The position numbers were made by a program, and so were the translations under genes. A stretch of 37,914 nt of DNA, taken from contig JAUNOH010000012.1 in NCBI GenBank assembly GCA_030537155.1, forward strand, positions 1-37,914, given 5' to 3'. A model generated the notes under the pieces. That model saw nothing but the letters and a program-made list of their open reading frames with translations. It made no database searches and was not told the origin of the DNA. How positions within the stretch are numbered: the first letter of the stretch is position 1; each line of letters starts with the position of its first letter. This document shows, in pieces, positions 8,399-16,548 of this stretch. Source of the DNA: Bacillota bacterium. Its GTDB lineage: Bacteria; Bacillota_I; Bacilli_A; RFN20; CAG-826.

Positions 8399-9739
8399 AT
8401 GGAAATACTTTACCGCACCCTCGAGGTGATTAATTACATCGTCATCGGGATCTGCACCCTGATGTTCCTCTTCCAGTTTGTGATGATTCTGTTTTTCTGG
8501 CTCCCGGAAAAGCATTTCAAGAAAAGCGAGGAAAAGCATCGGGCGGCCATCGTGATCTGCGCCCGCAACGAGAGCAGCGTCATCGCCGAGACGATTCGCC
8601 TCTTCAAAGAGGAACAGGATTACCCAGCCGACAAACTGGATATCTACGTCGTGGCCGATAATTGCACCGATAACACCGCCGAACTAGCCGAGCAAGCCGG
8701 GGCCAAGGTCATCGTCCATAACGATCCCGACCCCGCCCACCACCGGGCCAGTTACGCCATCGAATATGGTTTGAGGAAAATACTCGAATCCGGCGAAAAA
8801 TATGACTTTTTCATCCGTTTCGACGCCGATAACCACGCCAATCCGGGCTACGTCAGCTATATGAATGACGCCTATTGCTCGGGGGTGGAGATCGCCCGTC
8901 CCTTCGAGAATTCGACCAACCCCGGGCAAAACGCCTGGGCCTCGGTCTCGGCCGGCTATTACGTCAGGGACTCCAAAATCGCCTGCAACTTCCGCGAGAA
9001 CTTCCACCTCGACTCGATGTTGACCGGGGCCGGCATGATGGTCTCTGGCAAAATCGTCGAGGAGATCGGCGGATGGGACGCCATGGGCGTGAGCGATGAC
9101 TCCGAGTTCACCCTGAACCGCCTATTGGAGAATAAGAGGGTCCACTATGTGGCCGATGCCATCGTCTACGAGGATCAGCCCTCCACCTTCAAGGATACCT
9201 GGAACCGCATCACCCGCTTGGGAAAAGGCATCCACACCCTCTTCTGGCAGAAAGGATTTAGGCTGCTCGGCCACTTCTTCAAATCCGGCAAATGGAGCAA
9301 CGTCGACCTCTTCGTCCAGCTATTGGCCATCCCGGTCGCCGTCTTAGTCTTCTGCTGGTTCGTCCCCTACTACATCTTCTACATCATCGTCAACCTGCTT
9401 AACGCCGTCGGGCCCGTGGCCGGGTGGATGGCCGATGTCCACACCATCCAGGGCGTAGCCCTGACCGCCGAGGTCTCGGCCGCCAACTTCCTCGGGGATT
9501 ATGGCCTTATCAAGATGATCGTCATCGTCCTCGGGACCTACATCGTCATCTATCCCCTCCAGACGTGGCTGGCCATCATCACCTCCAAGAAGAAGATGGG
9601 CCTAAAGAGCCTAAAAGGCTGGTATAAGGGCATCTTCGCCTCTCCCCTATTCATGATCTTCTATAGCTTCGCCATCTTCGTCGGGGTCTTCTCCAAGCCG
9701 AAGTGGAAAGCCGTCAGCAGAAACCCCAAGACCAACTGA
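8399..9739 (+). CDS. Membrane-bound family 2 glycosyltransferase
   Basis: 446 residues. One N-terminal helix (about 13-36) precedes a GT-A catalytic domain with the nucleotide/metal motifs AARNES-like (ICARNESS, 53-60), ADNCTDNT (86-93) and DAD (142-144), plus the VSDDSEF aspartate pair (233-234). Three or four C-terminal helices follow (about 315-345, 370-395, 415-440). This layout is that of processive or semi-processive polysaccharide synthases, but the canonical QxxRW is not visible; RITRLGKG stands at the equivalent place. It lies 22 nt after glf, with AAAGGAA as ribosome-binding site, so it probably uses UDP-galactofuranose or acts on the same glycan. Confidence 0.85.
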   Translation: MEILYRTLEVINYIVIGICTLMFLFQFVMILFFWLPEKHFKKSEEKHRAAIVICARNESSVIAETIRLFKEEQDYPADKLDIYVVADNCTDNTAELAEQAGAKVIVHNDPDPAHHRASYAIEYGLRKILESGEKYDFFIRFDADNHANPGYVSYMNDAYCSGVEIARPFENSTNPGQNAWASVSAGYYVRDSKIACNFRENFHLDSMLTGAGMMVSGKIVEEIGGWDAMGVSDDSEFTLNRLLENKRVHYVADAIVYEDQPSTFKDTWNRITRLGKGIHTLFWQKGFRLLGHFFKSGKWSNVDLFVQLLAIPVAVLVFCWFVPYYIFYIIVNLLNAVGPVAGWMADVHTIQGVALTAEVSAANFLGDYGLIKMIVIVLGTYIVIYPLQTWLAIITSKKKMGLKSLKGWYKGIFASPLFMIFYSFAIFVGVFSKPKWKAVSRNPKTN

Positions 9740-9742
9740 GAT

Positions 9743-9772
9743 AAAAGCCGATCCGATGGGACCGGCTTTTTC
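9743..9772 (+). terminator. Terminator after glf-GT2 operon
   Basis: AAAGCCG / CGGCTTT hairpin followed by TTTTTC. Confidence 0.85.
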
Positions 9773-9780
9773 TTCGCACG

Positions 9781-9816
9781 AAAAAAGCCACCAGATCTAT
9801 CGATTCACGGTGGCTA
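9781..9816 (-). terminator. Terminator of initiator tRNA gene
   Basis: On the minus strand, AGCCACC / GGTGGCT stem then six T residues, 10 nt after the tRNA 3' CCA. Confidence 0.8.
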
Positions 9817-9826
9817 TCTTCTCGAT

Positions 9827-9903
9827 TGGTTGCGGAGGCTAGATTTGAACTAGCGGCCTCCAGGTTATGGGCCTGGCGAGCTACCGGGCTGCTCTACTCC
9901 GCG
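9827..9903 (-). tRNA. Initiator tRNA-fMet (CAT)
   Basis: 77 nt with encoded CCA. Initiator identity is shown by the C1 x A72 mismatch at the top of the acceptor stem and by the A11:U24 pair in the D-arm. The anticodon arm is CCAGG-CCCATAA-CCTGG. This gives A29:U41 in place of the first of the three conserved G:C pairs, and C33 where U33 is nearly universal in bacteria. The T-loop TTCAAAT is normal. Confidence 0.93.
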
Positions 9904-9925
9904 ATGTATGCCTTTCGGCCGTATA

Positions 9926-9954
9926 AATATATTACTTCGGGAGGGCCCTTGCAA
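9926..9954 (-). promoter_or_regulatory. Promoter of initiator tRNA
   Basis: TTGCAA (9949-9954) - 17 bp - TATATT (9926-9931) on the minus strand, giving a leader of about 15 nt before the mature tRNA. Confidence 0.7.
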
Positions 9955-9963
9955 GGGGGAGTC

Positions 9964-11196
9964 TCACTCGCTCCTCTTCTGGCGCAGTATCTCGGCAAGG
10001 CCGCCTTCGCTTGTCTCCTTATAAGCCTCGGCCAAGGCATCGCCGGTCAGCTTCATGGCCGCGACCACGTCGTCGAAATTGACCTGGTTTTTCTTAATTT
10101 TGCCCACGTATTTGGCATATAGATAGGCTGCATGGGCCCTTAGGGCCCCAAAACCATTCCTCTCGATGCAGGGAATCATGACGTAGCCATCGACCGGGTC
10201 GCAGCTTAGCCCCAAAAAGTGCTCGAGGGCGCATTCGGCGGCGAATTCCTGCTCGTATAGCTTCAATCCATCCATCGCGCATAAGGCGGCCGCGGCCATG
10301 GCGGAGGCCGTGCCGATTTCGGCCTGGCAGCCCCCTACCGCCCCGACGATGGTGGCGTTCTGCTTGACGATGTTGCCGAAGATCCCAGCCGTATAGAGGG
10401 CATCCTTACAGCTTTCAAAGCTATAACCCTTATTCTTATGCATGTAATAAAGGATGGAGGGCAAGACGCCGCAGGAGCCACAGGTCGGTCCGGTGACGAT
10501 CTCCTCGCCTGAGGCGTTGGATTCCGCCACGGCCATGGCGTAGCCCATCAAATACATATCCTTCCTCGATTCCTCGGGGAGGCATGAGGCCTCCTTCACT
10601 ATCCGGCCACCGGATCTCGTCCATTGGAGCCTCGGGTTATCATTAGCCGGTATCTTCCCGGATTTCGAAAGGCCGTTTTCGACGGCGGAAAACATTTTGA
10701 GGACAGCTTCGTTCAAATAATCGTCAATCGATGGATCCTCATATAGGAGAGCGAATTCCTTCAGACTCTTCAATCCCTTCTCCTCCATGATCTGCTTGAC
10801 GTGCTGGAAGTTTAAAACCGGGTAAATATCCTTCTCGTTAACTTCCAAATCATCTTCCGAAGTCACCTCACCACCACCTAATGAGGTATAGTGGCATTTT
10901 TTGAACGGAACTCCGTCCCTAAAGGCCTCGAAGCTGAAATAGATCGGATGGGGTGCCTCAGAATAGAAATCGAAGATGACCTCGCAGGGGATCGGGGAGA
11001 ATATCGAGGAGATGATGAAATCGCTATGGTGTCCTTTACCAGTCAGGGCGATGGAGCGGTAAAGGGTGGCCTTAATGAGGTCGGGCTTATCGTCTTTAAC
11101 CTGCTTAAGAAAACTCCTGGCCGCCGTAGCGGGCCCGATGGTGTGGGAGGCTGAGGGGCCATTCCCGATGCGGAATAGCTTAGACAGTGATTTCAT
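9964..11196 (-). CDS. sdaA: L-serine dehydratase (single chain, iron-sulfur)
   Basis: 410 residues, somewhat shorter than the 454-residue E. coli SdaA. The N-terminal beta domain begins with GNGPSASHTIGP (11-22) and the C-terminal alpha domain contains GPTCGSCG (236-243). Cysteines C290, C332 and C343 have exactly the spacing (42 and 11) of the three 4Fe-4S ligands of E. coli SdaA. It deaminates L-serine to pyruvate and ammonia in the cytosol and should be oxygen sensitive. The ATG shares one base with the stop of the alpha-galactosidase gene (TAATG), so the two are translated from one mRNA, an unexpected metabolic pairing. Confidence 0.92.
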   Translation of the reverse strand: MKSLSKLFRIGNGPSASHTIGPATAARSFLKQVKDDKPDLIKATLYRSIALTGKGHHSDFIISSIFSPIPCEVIFDFYSEAPHPIYFSFEAFRDGVPFKKCHYTSLGGGEVTSEDDLEVNEKDIYPVLNFQHVKQIMEEKGLKSLKEFALLYEDPSIDDYLNEAVLKMFSAVENGLSKSGKIPANDNPRLQWTRSGGRIVKEASCLPEESRKDMYLMGYAMAVAESNASGEEIVTGPTCGSCGVLPSILYYMHKNKGYSFESCKDALYTAGIFGNIVKQNATIVGAVGGCQAEIGTASAMAAAALCAMDGLKLYEQEFAAECALEHFLGLSCDPVDGYVMIPCIERNGFGALRAHAAYLYAKYVGKIKKNQVNFDDVVAAMKLTGDALAEAYKETSEGGLAEILRQKRSE

Positions 11197-13508
11197 TACT
11201 TAATCTTCTCAATTAGATACATTCTTGAGTGGAAATCGCCATAAAGAGCGACATCTTGGTCAAAACCGGTGCCCTGCCATTGCTTGGGTAATTTGATGGC
11301 ACCGGCATTGAGGATGGAGCCCTTGGCCTTGCCCTCGCACTTCTCGCAGTCCATCTGCACGAAGTGGGAGACGATGTTTAGCATATTCGACTCCTCCTTC
11401 AAATGGATGGGGCTCACGTAGTTGACCATACCCCCGAAGCGGCGGATGTCATGCTTGAACTTCCGGAGGGTAAACGAATACTCGGCCTCGGGATCCAATC
11501 CTTTGACTTCCAGGGTTTCCAAGGGGGAAGTAACTTTTTGAACGGTCATCGTTCTAACCACCGCGGTGAAATCCTTATCCCCCACCTGGCGGACAGAGGT
11601 GTTCTCCTGGGTCAATTTATGGTGTTGGATATATTTCCCATATTGGAAGGCGTGCCGGTATTTTTTATATAGGGCAACCTGCTTACCGATCTCATCCATA
11701 TCTTGCTTTGAGCAATCGTTGAGATTAAGTTCATAACCCATGACCCCCAAAGAAGCCACCTCGAACTTGGAGGCGAAGGAAGTCTTCCTAAGAAGCTGGG
11801 CGCTCGTTTTGCAGGAGACGTGGTTGGCCATGACGCTTTGGGGATAGCCGACGATCATCCCCTCCTGGATGAGGGCGCGTTGGTATCCATCGGTGTCATC
11901 GCTAACCCAAGTCAGAGGGAAATAAGAAAGCATGCCGAGGTCGCAACGGTTCCCACCCGATGCGCAGTTTTGGAAAAGCACATTCGGATAAGCCTTGGTC
12001 AAACGATCCATTAGCTTATACAAACCGAGGTAGTAATGATGAATGTAGTTGGAAGGCGAATTGGGGATATCCGCGATGCAGCGGTTCCAATCCCACTTCA
12101 CAAAATCGACTCCCTCATCCCGAAGGTATTTGCCGACAGCCTCAAATAGGTAATCCACCACTTCATCCTTAGAGAGGTCGAGGACCAACTGATGTCTTCC
12201 GAGGACTGGTTCGTGGATTCCATCAGTTAACGCCCAATCGGGATGAGACTTATAAAGTTCGGATTTTGGGGATATCATCTCAGGTTCGAACCAGAGTCCA
12301 AATTTCATCCCCAGCTTATGGGCGTAAGAGGAAAGTCCCTTGATCCCGTGCGGCAATTTTTTCTTATTGGTAAACCAGTCTCCAAGGGAGGTCGAATCAT
12401 CGTCCCTTTTTCCGAACCAGCCATCGTCGAGGACGAATAATTCCATCCCTAAACCGGAGGCTTTCCTCATCAGGGATTTAATCTCCCCTTCATCGAATTT
12501 CGCGCCACACCCTTCCCAGGAGTTATAGTCGATCAGTTTATCGACTTGTTCAAAACGCTCCGGAACGATGTGGCTATTGACGAAAAAATGGAAATTCTCC
12601 GTCAGGCCATTTAAGCCTGCTTCTGAAAAGGATAAAACAGCAACCGGGGTCTCAAAGGATTCTCCGGTTTTTAACACTTCCTTAAATGCGAAAGAAGATA
12701 TGCCGTTTTGTATTTTGAGCAAGTTATCATTTTCAAGTTCCACTTCAAAGAAGTGGTTTCCTGAATAGACTAGATTAATACCAAAATGCTTGCCATGATT
12801 CAGCCCAGCTCCGCGCTCTCTGATATAGAAGAATGGGTTATGACGGGCCGAGGAGGTTCCACTATGGACGTCGACGATCTGTCTGACGTAGGTGATGGGT
12901 GAGACATTTTCCTTAAATTCATCGGCCCATCCGCCATAGAAAGATACCAGTTCATAATCGCCGGCCTCGAGGACAAGCTGCATGGAAGCAGCCTTTCTGA
13001 GGGTGATTTCCTCCTCGGATTCATTGAAGATTTTTAGGTATCTCCCAAAGACCTCAGAGTTTTTGAACACGAGGTAATGGAGTTCGGCCTTAACACCCAT
13101 CTTGGGCTCAGTGAGATGGATGGTTAGCTCCTCCTCGACATCCCTTGGGGTGGGCAACCCTTCGAGGGGTTTGCCTTCTCCAATTTCATAACTCTCGTAT
13201 ACAAAGTCGTATATCATGGTTCTCGGACCTTCAATCAAAAGGCTCGGGTCTCCATAGTCGCCCTTAAAGGGGGTCGATAGCTCCAATGGAAGATTATCGA
13301 GGCTTAAAATCGGGCTTTTGGCCTCGTCGTAGACGGTGGAATTCCCGGAAGCGGTCGGTTTCCTATAAAGGGTCGCCGCATCGACGGGATCGGCTATATA
13401 CGCCCCAAAATGGACGCATATGGGTTTTTGGCTGACCGGCTCAATCATCAAAACCAGGCTGGATTTCTGATTGCTCAGGTAGAAGCCGTTTTCGATCTTC
13501 TTAATCAT
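11196..13508 (-). CDS. Alpha-galactosidase, GH36
   Basis: 770 residues, full length for GH36. An N-terminal beta-sandwich (about 1-320) is followed by a TIM barrel with LDDGWFGKRDDD (360-371), the nucleophile Asp473 in KWDWNR, and the acid/base region WVSDDTD (534-540). The C-terminal beta domain closes the chain. No signal peptide, so it is intracellular and cleaves imported alpha-galactosides such as melibiose or raffinose. The GPH symporter just upstream on the same strand is the likely importer. The start is at 13508; TAAAAT lies 7 nt upstream and no Shine-Dalgarno is present. A near-perfect inverted repeat (GGCTTTATC / GATAAAAGCC, 13528-13551) covers the -35 region and could be a sugar-repressor operator. 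Confidence 0.93.
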   Translation of the reverse strand: MIKKIENGFYLSNQKSSLVLMIEPVSQKPICVHFGAYIADPVDAATLYRKPTASGNSTVYDEAKSPILSLDNLPLELSTPFKGDYGDPSLLIEGPRTMIYDFVYESYEIGEGKPLEGLPTPRDVEEELTIHLTEPKMGVKAELHYLVFKNSEVFGRYLKIFNESEEEITLRKAASMQLVLEAGDYELVSFYGGWADEFKENVSPITYVRQIVDVHSGTSSARHNPFFYIRERGAGLNHGKHFGINLVYSGNHFFEVELENDNLLKIQNGISSFAFKEVLKTGESFETPVAVLSFSEAGLNGLTENFHFFVNSHIVPERFEQVDKLIDYNSWEGCGAKFDEGEIKSLMRKASGLGMELFVLDDGWFGKRDDDSTSLGDWFTNKKKLPHGIKGLSSYAHKLGMKFGLWFEPEMISPKSELYKSHPDWALTDGIHEPVLGRHQLVLDLSKDEVVDYLFEAVGKYLRDEGVDFVKWDWNRCIADIPNSPSNYIHHYYLGLYKLMDRLTKAYPNVLFQNCASGGNRCDLGMLSYFPLTWVSDDTDGYQRALIQEGMIVGYPQSVMANHVSCKTSAQLLRKTSFASKFEVASLGVMGYELNLNDCSKQDMDEIGKQVALYKKYRHAFQYGKYIQHHKLTQENTSVRQVGDKDFTAVVRTMTVQKVTSPLETLEVKGLDPEAEYSFTLRKFKHDIRRFGGMVNYVSPIHLKEESNMLNIVSHFVQMDCEKCEGKAKGSILNAGAIKLPKQWQGTGFDQDVALYGDFHSRMYLIEKIK

Positions 13509-13515
13509 ATCGATG

Positions 13516-13551
13516 ATTTTAGCATGGGCTTTTATCTATTGATAAAGCCAG
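13516..13551 (-). promoter_or_regulatory. Leaderless-type promoter and inverted repeat before GH36 gene
   Basis: TAAAAT (13516-13521) ends 7 nt before the ATG. GGCTTTATC and GATAAAAGCC, separated by AATA, form an operator-like palindrome immediately upstream on the minus strand. Confidence 0.45.
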
Positions 13552-13564
13552 CATCCTCCTTTCT

Positions 13565-13598
13565 TAAAAAAGGGCCACGACGATGTGCCGTGGCCCCC
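13565..13598 (-). terminator. Terminator of GPH symporter gene
   Basis: GGGCCACG / CGTGGCCC hairpin then TTTTTT on the minus strand, so the symporter and the alpha-galactosidase are separate transcription units. Confidence 0.85.
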
Positions 13599-13608
13599 GA
13601 AATTTAGC

Positions 13609-15318
13609 TTAAGCCCCGGCTCCGGGGTTGGCATTCTCTGAAGGCGCTTCGACCGCCTTGAGGGCAGCTTCCTCGTCTTCCTTATGACGGCGTTCAAGCT
13701 CAGCGGTGATCTCCGCGGCTTTCTTCTCGTCGATGGTGTATTTGAAGTGGAGCAATAAATAGGCGATGAGGACGGACACCAAGATGATGCCGACCGTCCA
13801 GGCCCCGTAAACGACCAATTGGCCAGAGGTCACCGATTCGCCAGCCTCAAAGATCATCTCATCCCTAACGGCCGAGGTGATGGCTCCGGAGTTATATTTG
13901 CCCTCAGCATCGGAGACGGTGGCAAAGTAGGCCGAGACGCCGGCGAAGGCAAAGATCATGTACTGGAAGGCCCTGAGCAAGGCGGAGGAGAGTTTGACGT
14001 CGAGCGGGCGCCAGGAGAAGGCGACGGCCTCCTTCCTCTCGCCGTATTCGTATTCGTTATAGTCGATGGCGCCCTGGAACATCATGAGGATGATCATGTA
14101 GATGGTGCCGAGGCAGAAGAAGAAGATAAGCGGCAAAAGGTAATATAAGAACATCGTGCCGCCCACGGCCCAGACTAACGATTGCCCCATGTCGGAGATG
14201 AAATAAGGATCATCAGTCAAATAGGAGGAGGGGTCGTTGTAGGCGATGGGGTGCTCTCCAAATACCGGGAAGCAGCAAAGGAAGAAGGCCACGAAGGCGA
14301 CTACGGCCACCCCAGTGGTGATGGTCAATAGGAGCTGCTTGTTCTTTATCTTCTTGATGAGGATGGGATAGAGGGCCTGGGCGGCGACGTTGCCGACCAC
14401 GTAGACGACCGAGATTAAGGTCGCGGCCATGCCACCCTGATAAGAGCCATAGCCCAAATTCAAATAGAAGTAATATAAGCCGATGCCACCGGTCAAAACG
14501 CCAGAGGCAAGATAGTAAAGGAACATGGCGATGACGGCATATAGCAGCTGCTTGTTGTGCCAGACGATCTTGAATAGATCAAGGAAGTGGGTGGCTTCGG
14601 AAATCTCATCCTGCTTGGGGTCGCGGGCCTTTTCCTTGCAGAAGAAGAAGATGGCGGCTTGGGAAGCTAGGAAGAGGATGGAGATGGCGATGGCGATGAT
14701 CATGTAGACCGTGCCGGCCCCGGCTCCGCCGCCGGAGGCGAACATGCTGGGGAGGAGGAAGCAGGCGGCCGTCATGGCGAAACCGCCGATTGAGGCGCAT
14801 AAGGTGACGCGGGAGGTCAGGCTGGCCCTCTCGTGCTCATCGTTGGTAAGCGAGGGCAACATCGACCAATAACCGACGTCATTCATCGTGAAGAAGACGT
14901 CCCAGAGGAAGTAGAAGGCGATCATGCAGCCGACATAGGCCCAGCCATCGGCCACGCCTTCCAAACGGATGCAGAACATCAAGACGACGGCGAGGGCGTT
15001 GCCGATCGCGCCGATGAGGATCCACGGTTTGAATTTGCCGGATTTGAAGTGGAACTTCTCGACCAACAAGCCCATGATGGGGTCGTTGATGCCATCCCAG
15101 ATCAGGGCGATGACCATGGCGATGGTGATGACGCCGTACTGGGCGGAGTAGACGTCCGGGTCGTTGGATAAGACGCCGGTCGTCATGGCGTAGGTAAGTA
15201 GGAACGAACCTATCAGGGCGTAGCAGGCATCGCGGAAAATGCCCGTGAACGGGTAGAGGAACTTCGTCAGGCGTGGAACTTTATTGCCCTCGAAAGTCAA
15301 ATTGGGGGTATCTGCCAT
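13609..15318 (-). CDS. GPH-family sugar:cation symporter (MelB-like)
   Basis: 569 residues with about 12 membrane helices, somewhat longer than MelB (about 470) because of an extended C-terminal charged tail and a periplasmic-side loop near residue 360. GPH signatures are visible: WDGINDPIMGLLVEK (about 74-88) and GKFKPWILIGA (about 93-103), matching the family's D-x2-NDP-x-G and G+x+PW blocks. Expected to import a galactoside or related glycoside with Na+ or H+. The genomic neighbour GH36 supports an alpha-galactoside substrate. The start has AGAAAGG upstream. The leader contains a GGCGA/TCGCC palindrome at 15335-15348. Confidence 0.88.
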   Translation of the reverse strand: MADTPNLTFEGNKVPRLTKFLYPFTGIFRDACYALIGSFLLTYAMTTGVLSNDPDVYSAQYGVITIAMVIALIWDGINDPIMGLLVEKFHFKSGKFKPWILIGAIGNALAVVLMFCIRLEGVADGWAYVGCMIAFYFLWDVFFTMNDVGYWSMLPSLTNDEHERASLTSRVTLCASIGGFAMTAACFLLPSMFASGGGAGAGTVYMIIAIAISILFLASQAAIFFFCKEKARDPKQDEISEATHFLDLFKIVWHNKQLLYAVIAMFLYYLASGVLTGGIGLYYFYLNLGYGSYQGGMAATLISVVYVVGNVAAQALYPILIKKIKNKQLLLTITTGVAVVAFVAFFLCCFPVFGEHPIAYNDPSSYLTDDPYFISDMGQSLVWAVGGTMFLYYLLPLIFFFCLGTIYMIILMMFQGAIDYNEYEYGERKEAVAFSWRPLDVKLSSALLRAFQYMIFAFAGVSAYFATVSDAEGKYNSGAITSAVRDEMIFEAGESVTSGQLVVYGAWTVGIILVSVLIAYLLLHFKYTIDEKKAAEITAELERRHKEDEEAALKAVEAPSENANPGAGA

Positions 15319-15434
15319 TTTTGTTGGCCTTTCTGGCGAATAATCGCCGTAGTTATCGAATAGATTTTAGCCGTGTGTTCGAAGAAAAGAAACCGCTTAC
15401 TTCAAAAAGCGATACATATGTTCGATATTTGTAG
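15319..15434 (-). promoter_or_regulatory. Intergenic region with GPH promoter
   Basis: TAAAAT at about 15364-15369 gives a candidate -10. The palindrome GGCGATTATTCGCC (15335-15348) lies in the expected leader. A CGCTT / AAGCG hairpin followed by a T-rich stretch (about 15385-15412) may end the DUF2804 gene transcript. Confidence 0.4.
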
Positions 15435-16463
15435 TTACCAGCGGTTGCTGACCTTCTCGGCAAAGCCGGGCAGGCCCTCGAAATCGAGGCGGAGCCCATC
15501 GAGGAAGAGGGTTCCGGTGAATAATCCGAAAACTTGATTGGCGTTTTGGCTGATGATGATGGCCGAGGCTTTTTCATGGCGGTTATACACCGGGCGGAAA
15601 CTGGCCTTGATGCGGCCGTCGCTGCTCCTTATCGTCCAAGGTGACATGAAGTCGTCCTTCCCGTTTTTCCCGATCGGGATGTCGAAGCGGACCTCCTCCA
15701 GCTTATAGGCCTTATCGCCATAAAAGACCATGTTCTCGCTGGCGGCGTTCGTATTGCCAAAGCCATAGCCGAGGTTCCAGCCAAAAGGCTGGCCTTTTAG
15801 CTCGCTATTGAGGGAGGACCAATACCAGGTGTTCTTCCTCGTCCAGACGCCGCGCCCCCAGTCCAAGACGCCATAGCAGGAGGAAAAATCCAGCATCTTC
15901 TCGCCGAGTTTGGCATAGCCGTTGGCCTTCATGTTGTTGATCTTCTGGTTGTAGTAGAAATGCCCCTTTTTGTGGAAGGGGGTGGCGATGACCATCGAGT
16001 TGGGGCTGGTCTCGGTGAGGGTGATGTCGAAATGGAGGTCATGGCCTTCCTTGTCGAATTTGGGCCAGTAGCCGGTTAGGCGCCTTTTCCCCTCGCCCGA
16101 ATGGCAGAAGGAAAGCACGACGCCCTTCTTGTTGCTGTAATGGGTGTCGCCCTCCTTGGAGGAGGCAGGCAATTTCCCCTTGCCCATCGGGAAGGCGTAC
16201 ATGTGCGATTTATGGATGTGGACGTCGGGGAATTCCATCCAGGTGGCGGCCCCAAGTCCCATATAGCCGTTGTCGTCGATCGTCAAAGCCAAGCCGAACT
16301 CTGCGTTCCCGATATAGTAATAATCCCATTCCTTGATGCGGTGTTTTGGCACCTTGATGGCGTTTCTATCGTATTTTTTTACGAGCGAAAAGGCGTATCC
16401 GGCCTCGCAAAGTTCCCCCTTTTCGTCTAACAAAGGGCCTTCTGACAATTGATGCTGATCCAT
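15435..16463 (-). CDS. DUF2804 family protein
   Basis: 342 residues. The conserved DUF2804 pattern is visible: NAEFGLALTIDDNGYMGLG near residue 50, DWGRGVWTRKNTWYW near 200, and GFGNTNAASEN near 230. The family is predicted to be a lipocalin-like or beta-rich domain of unknown activity and is often annotated only as DUF2804. No signal peptide. Preceded by an AAAGGGGG ribosome-binding site 5 nt from the ATG. It stands between uracil permease and the sugar symporter on the same strand, but gaps on both sides suggest its own unit. Confidence 0.85.
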   Translation of the reverse strand: MDQHQLSEGPLLDEKGELCEAGYAFSLVKKYDRNAIKVPKHRIKEWDYYYIGNAEFGLALTIDDNGYMGLGAATWMEFPDVHIHKSHMYAFPMGKGKLPASSKEGDTHYSNKKGVVLSFCHSGEGKRRLTGYWPKFDKEGHDLHFDITLTETSPNSMVIATPFHKKGHFYYNQKINNMKANGYAKLGEKMLDFSSCYGVLDWGRGVWTRKNTWYWSSLNSELKGQPFGWNLGYGFGNTNAASENMVFYGDKAYKLEEVRFDIPIGKNGKDDFMSPWTIRSSDGRIKASFRPVYNRHEKASAIIISQNANQVFGLFTGTLFLDGLRLDFEGLPGFAEKVSNRW

Positions 16464-16548
16464 ATTAGCCCCCTTTCCTTTTACTTATTATCAATCATAA
16501 AGGAAAAGAGGCCTCATTCATTCAAAAAAACCGAAGGGAAAATGATGC

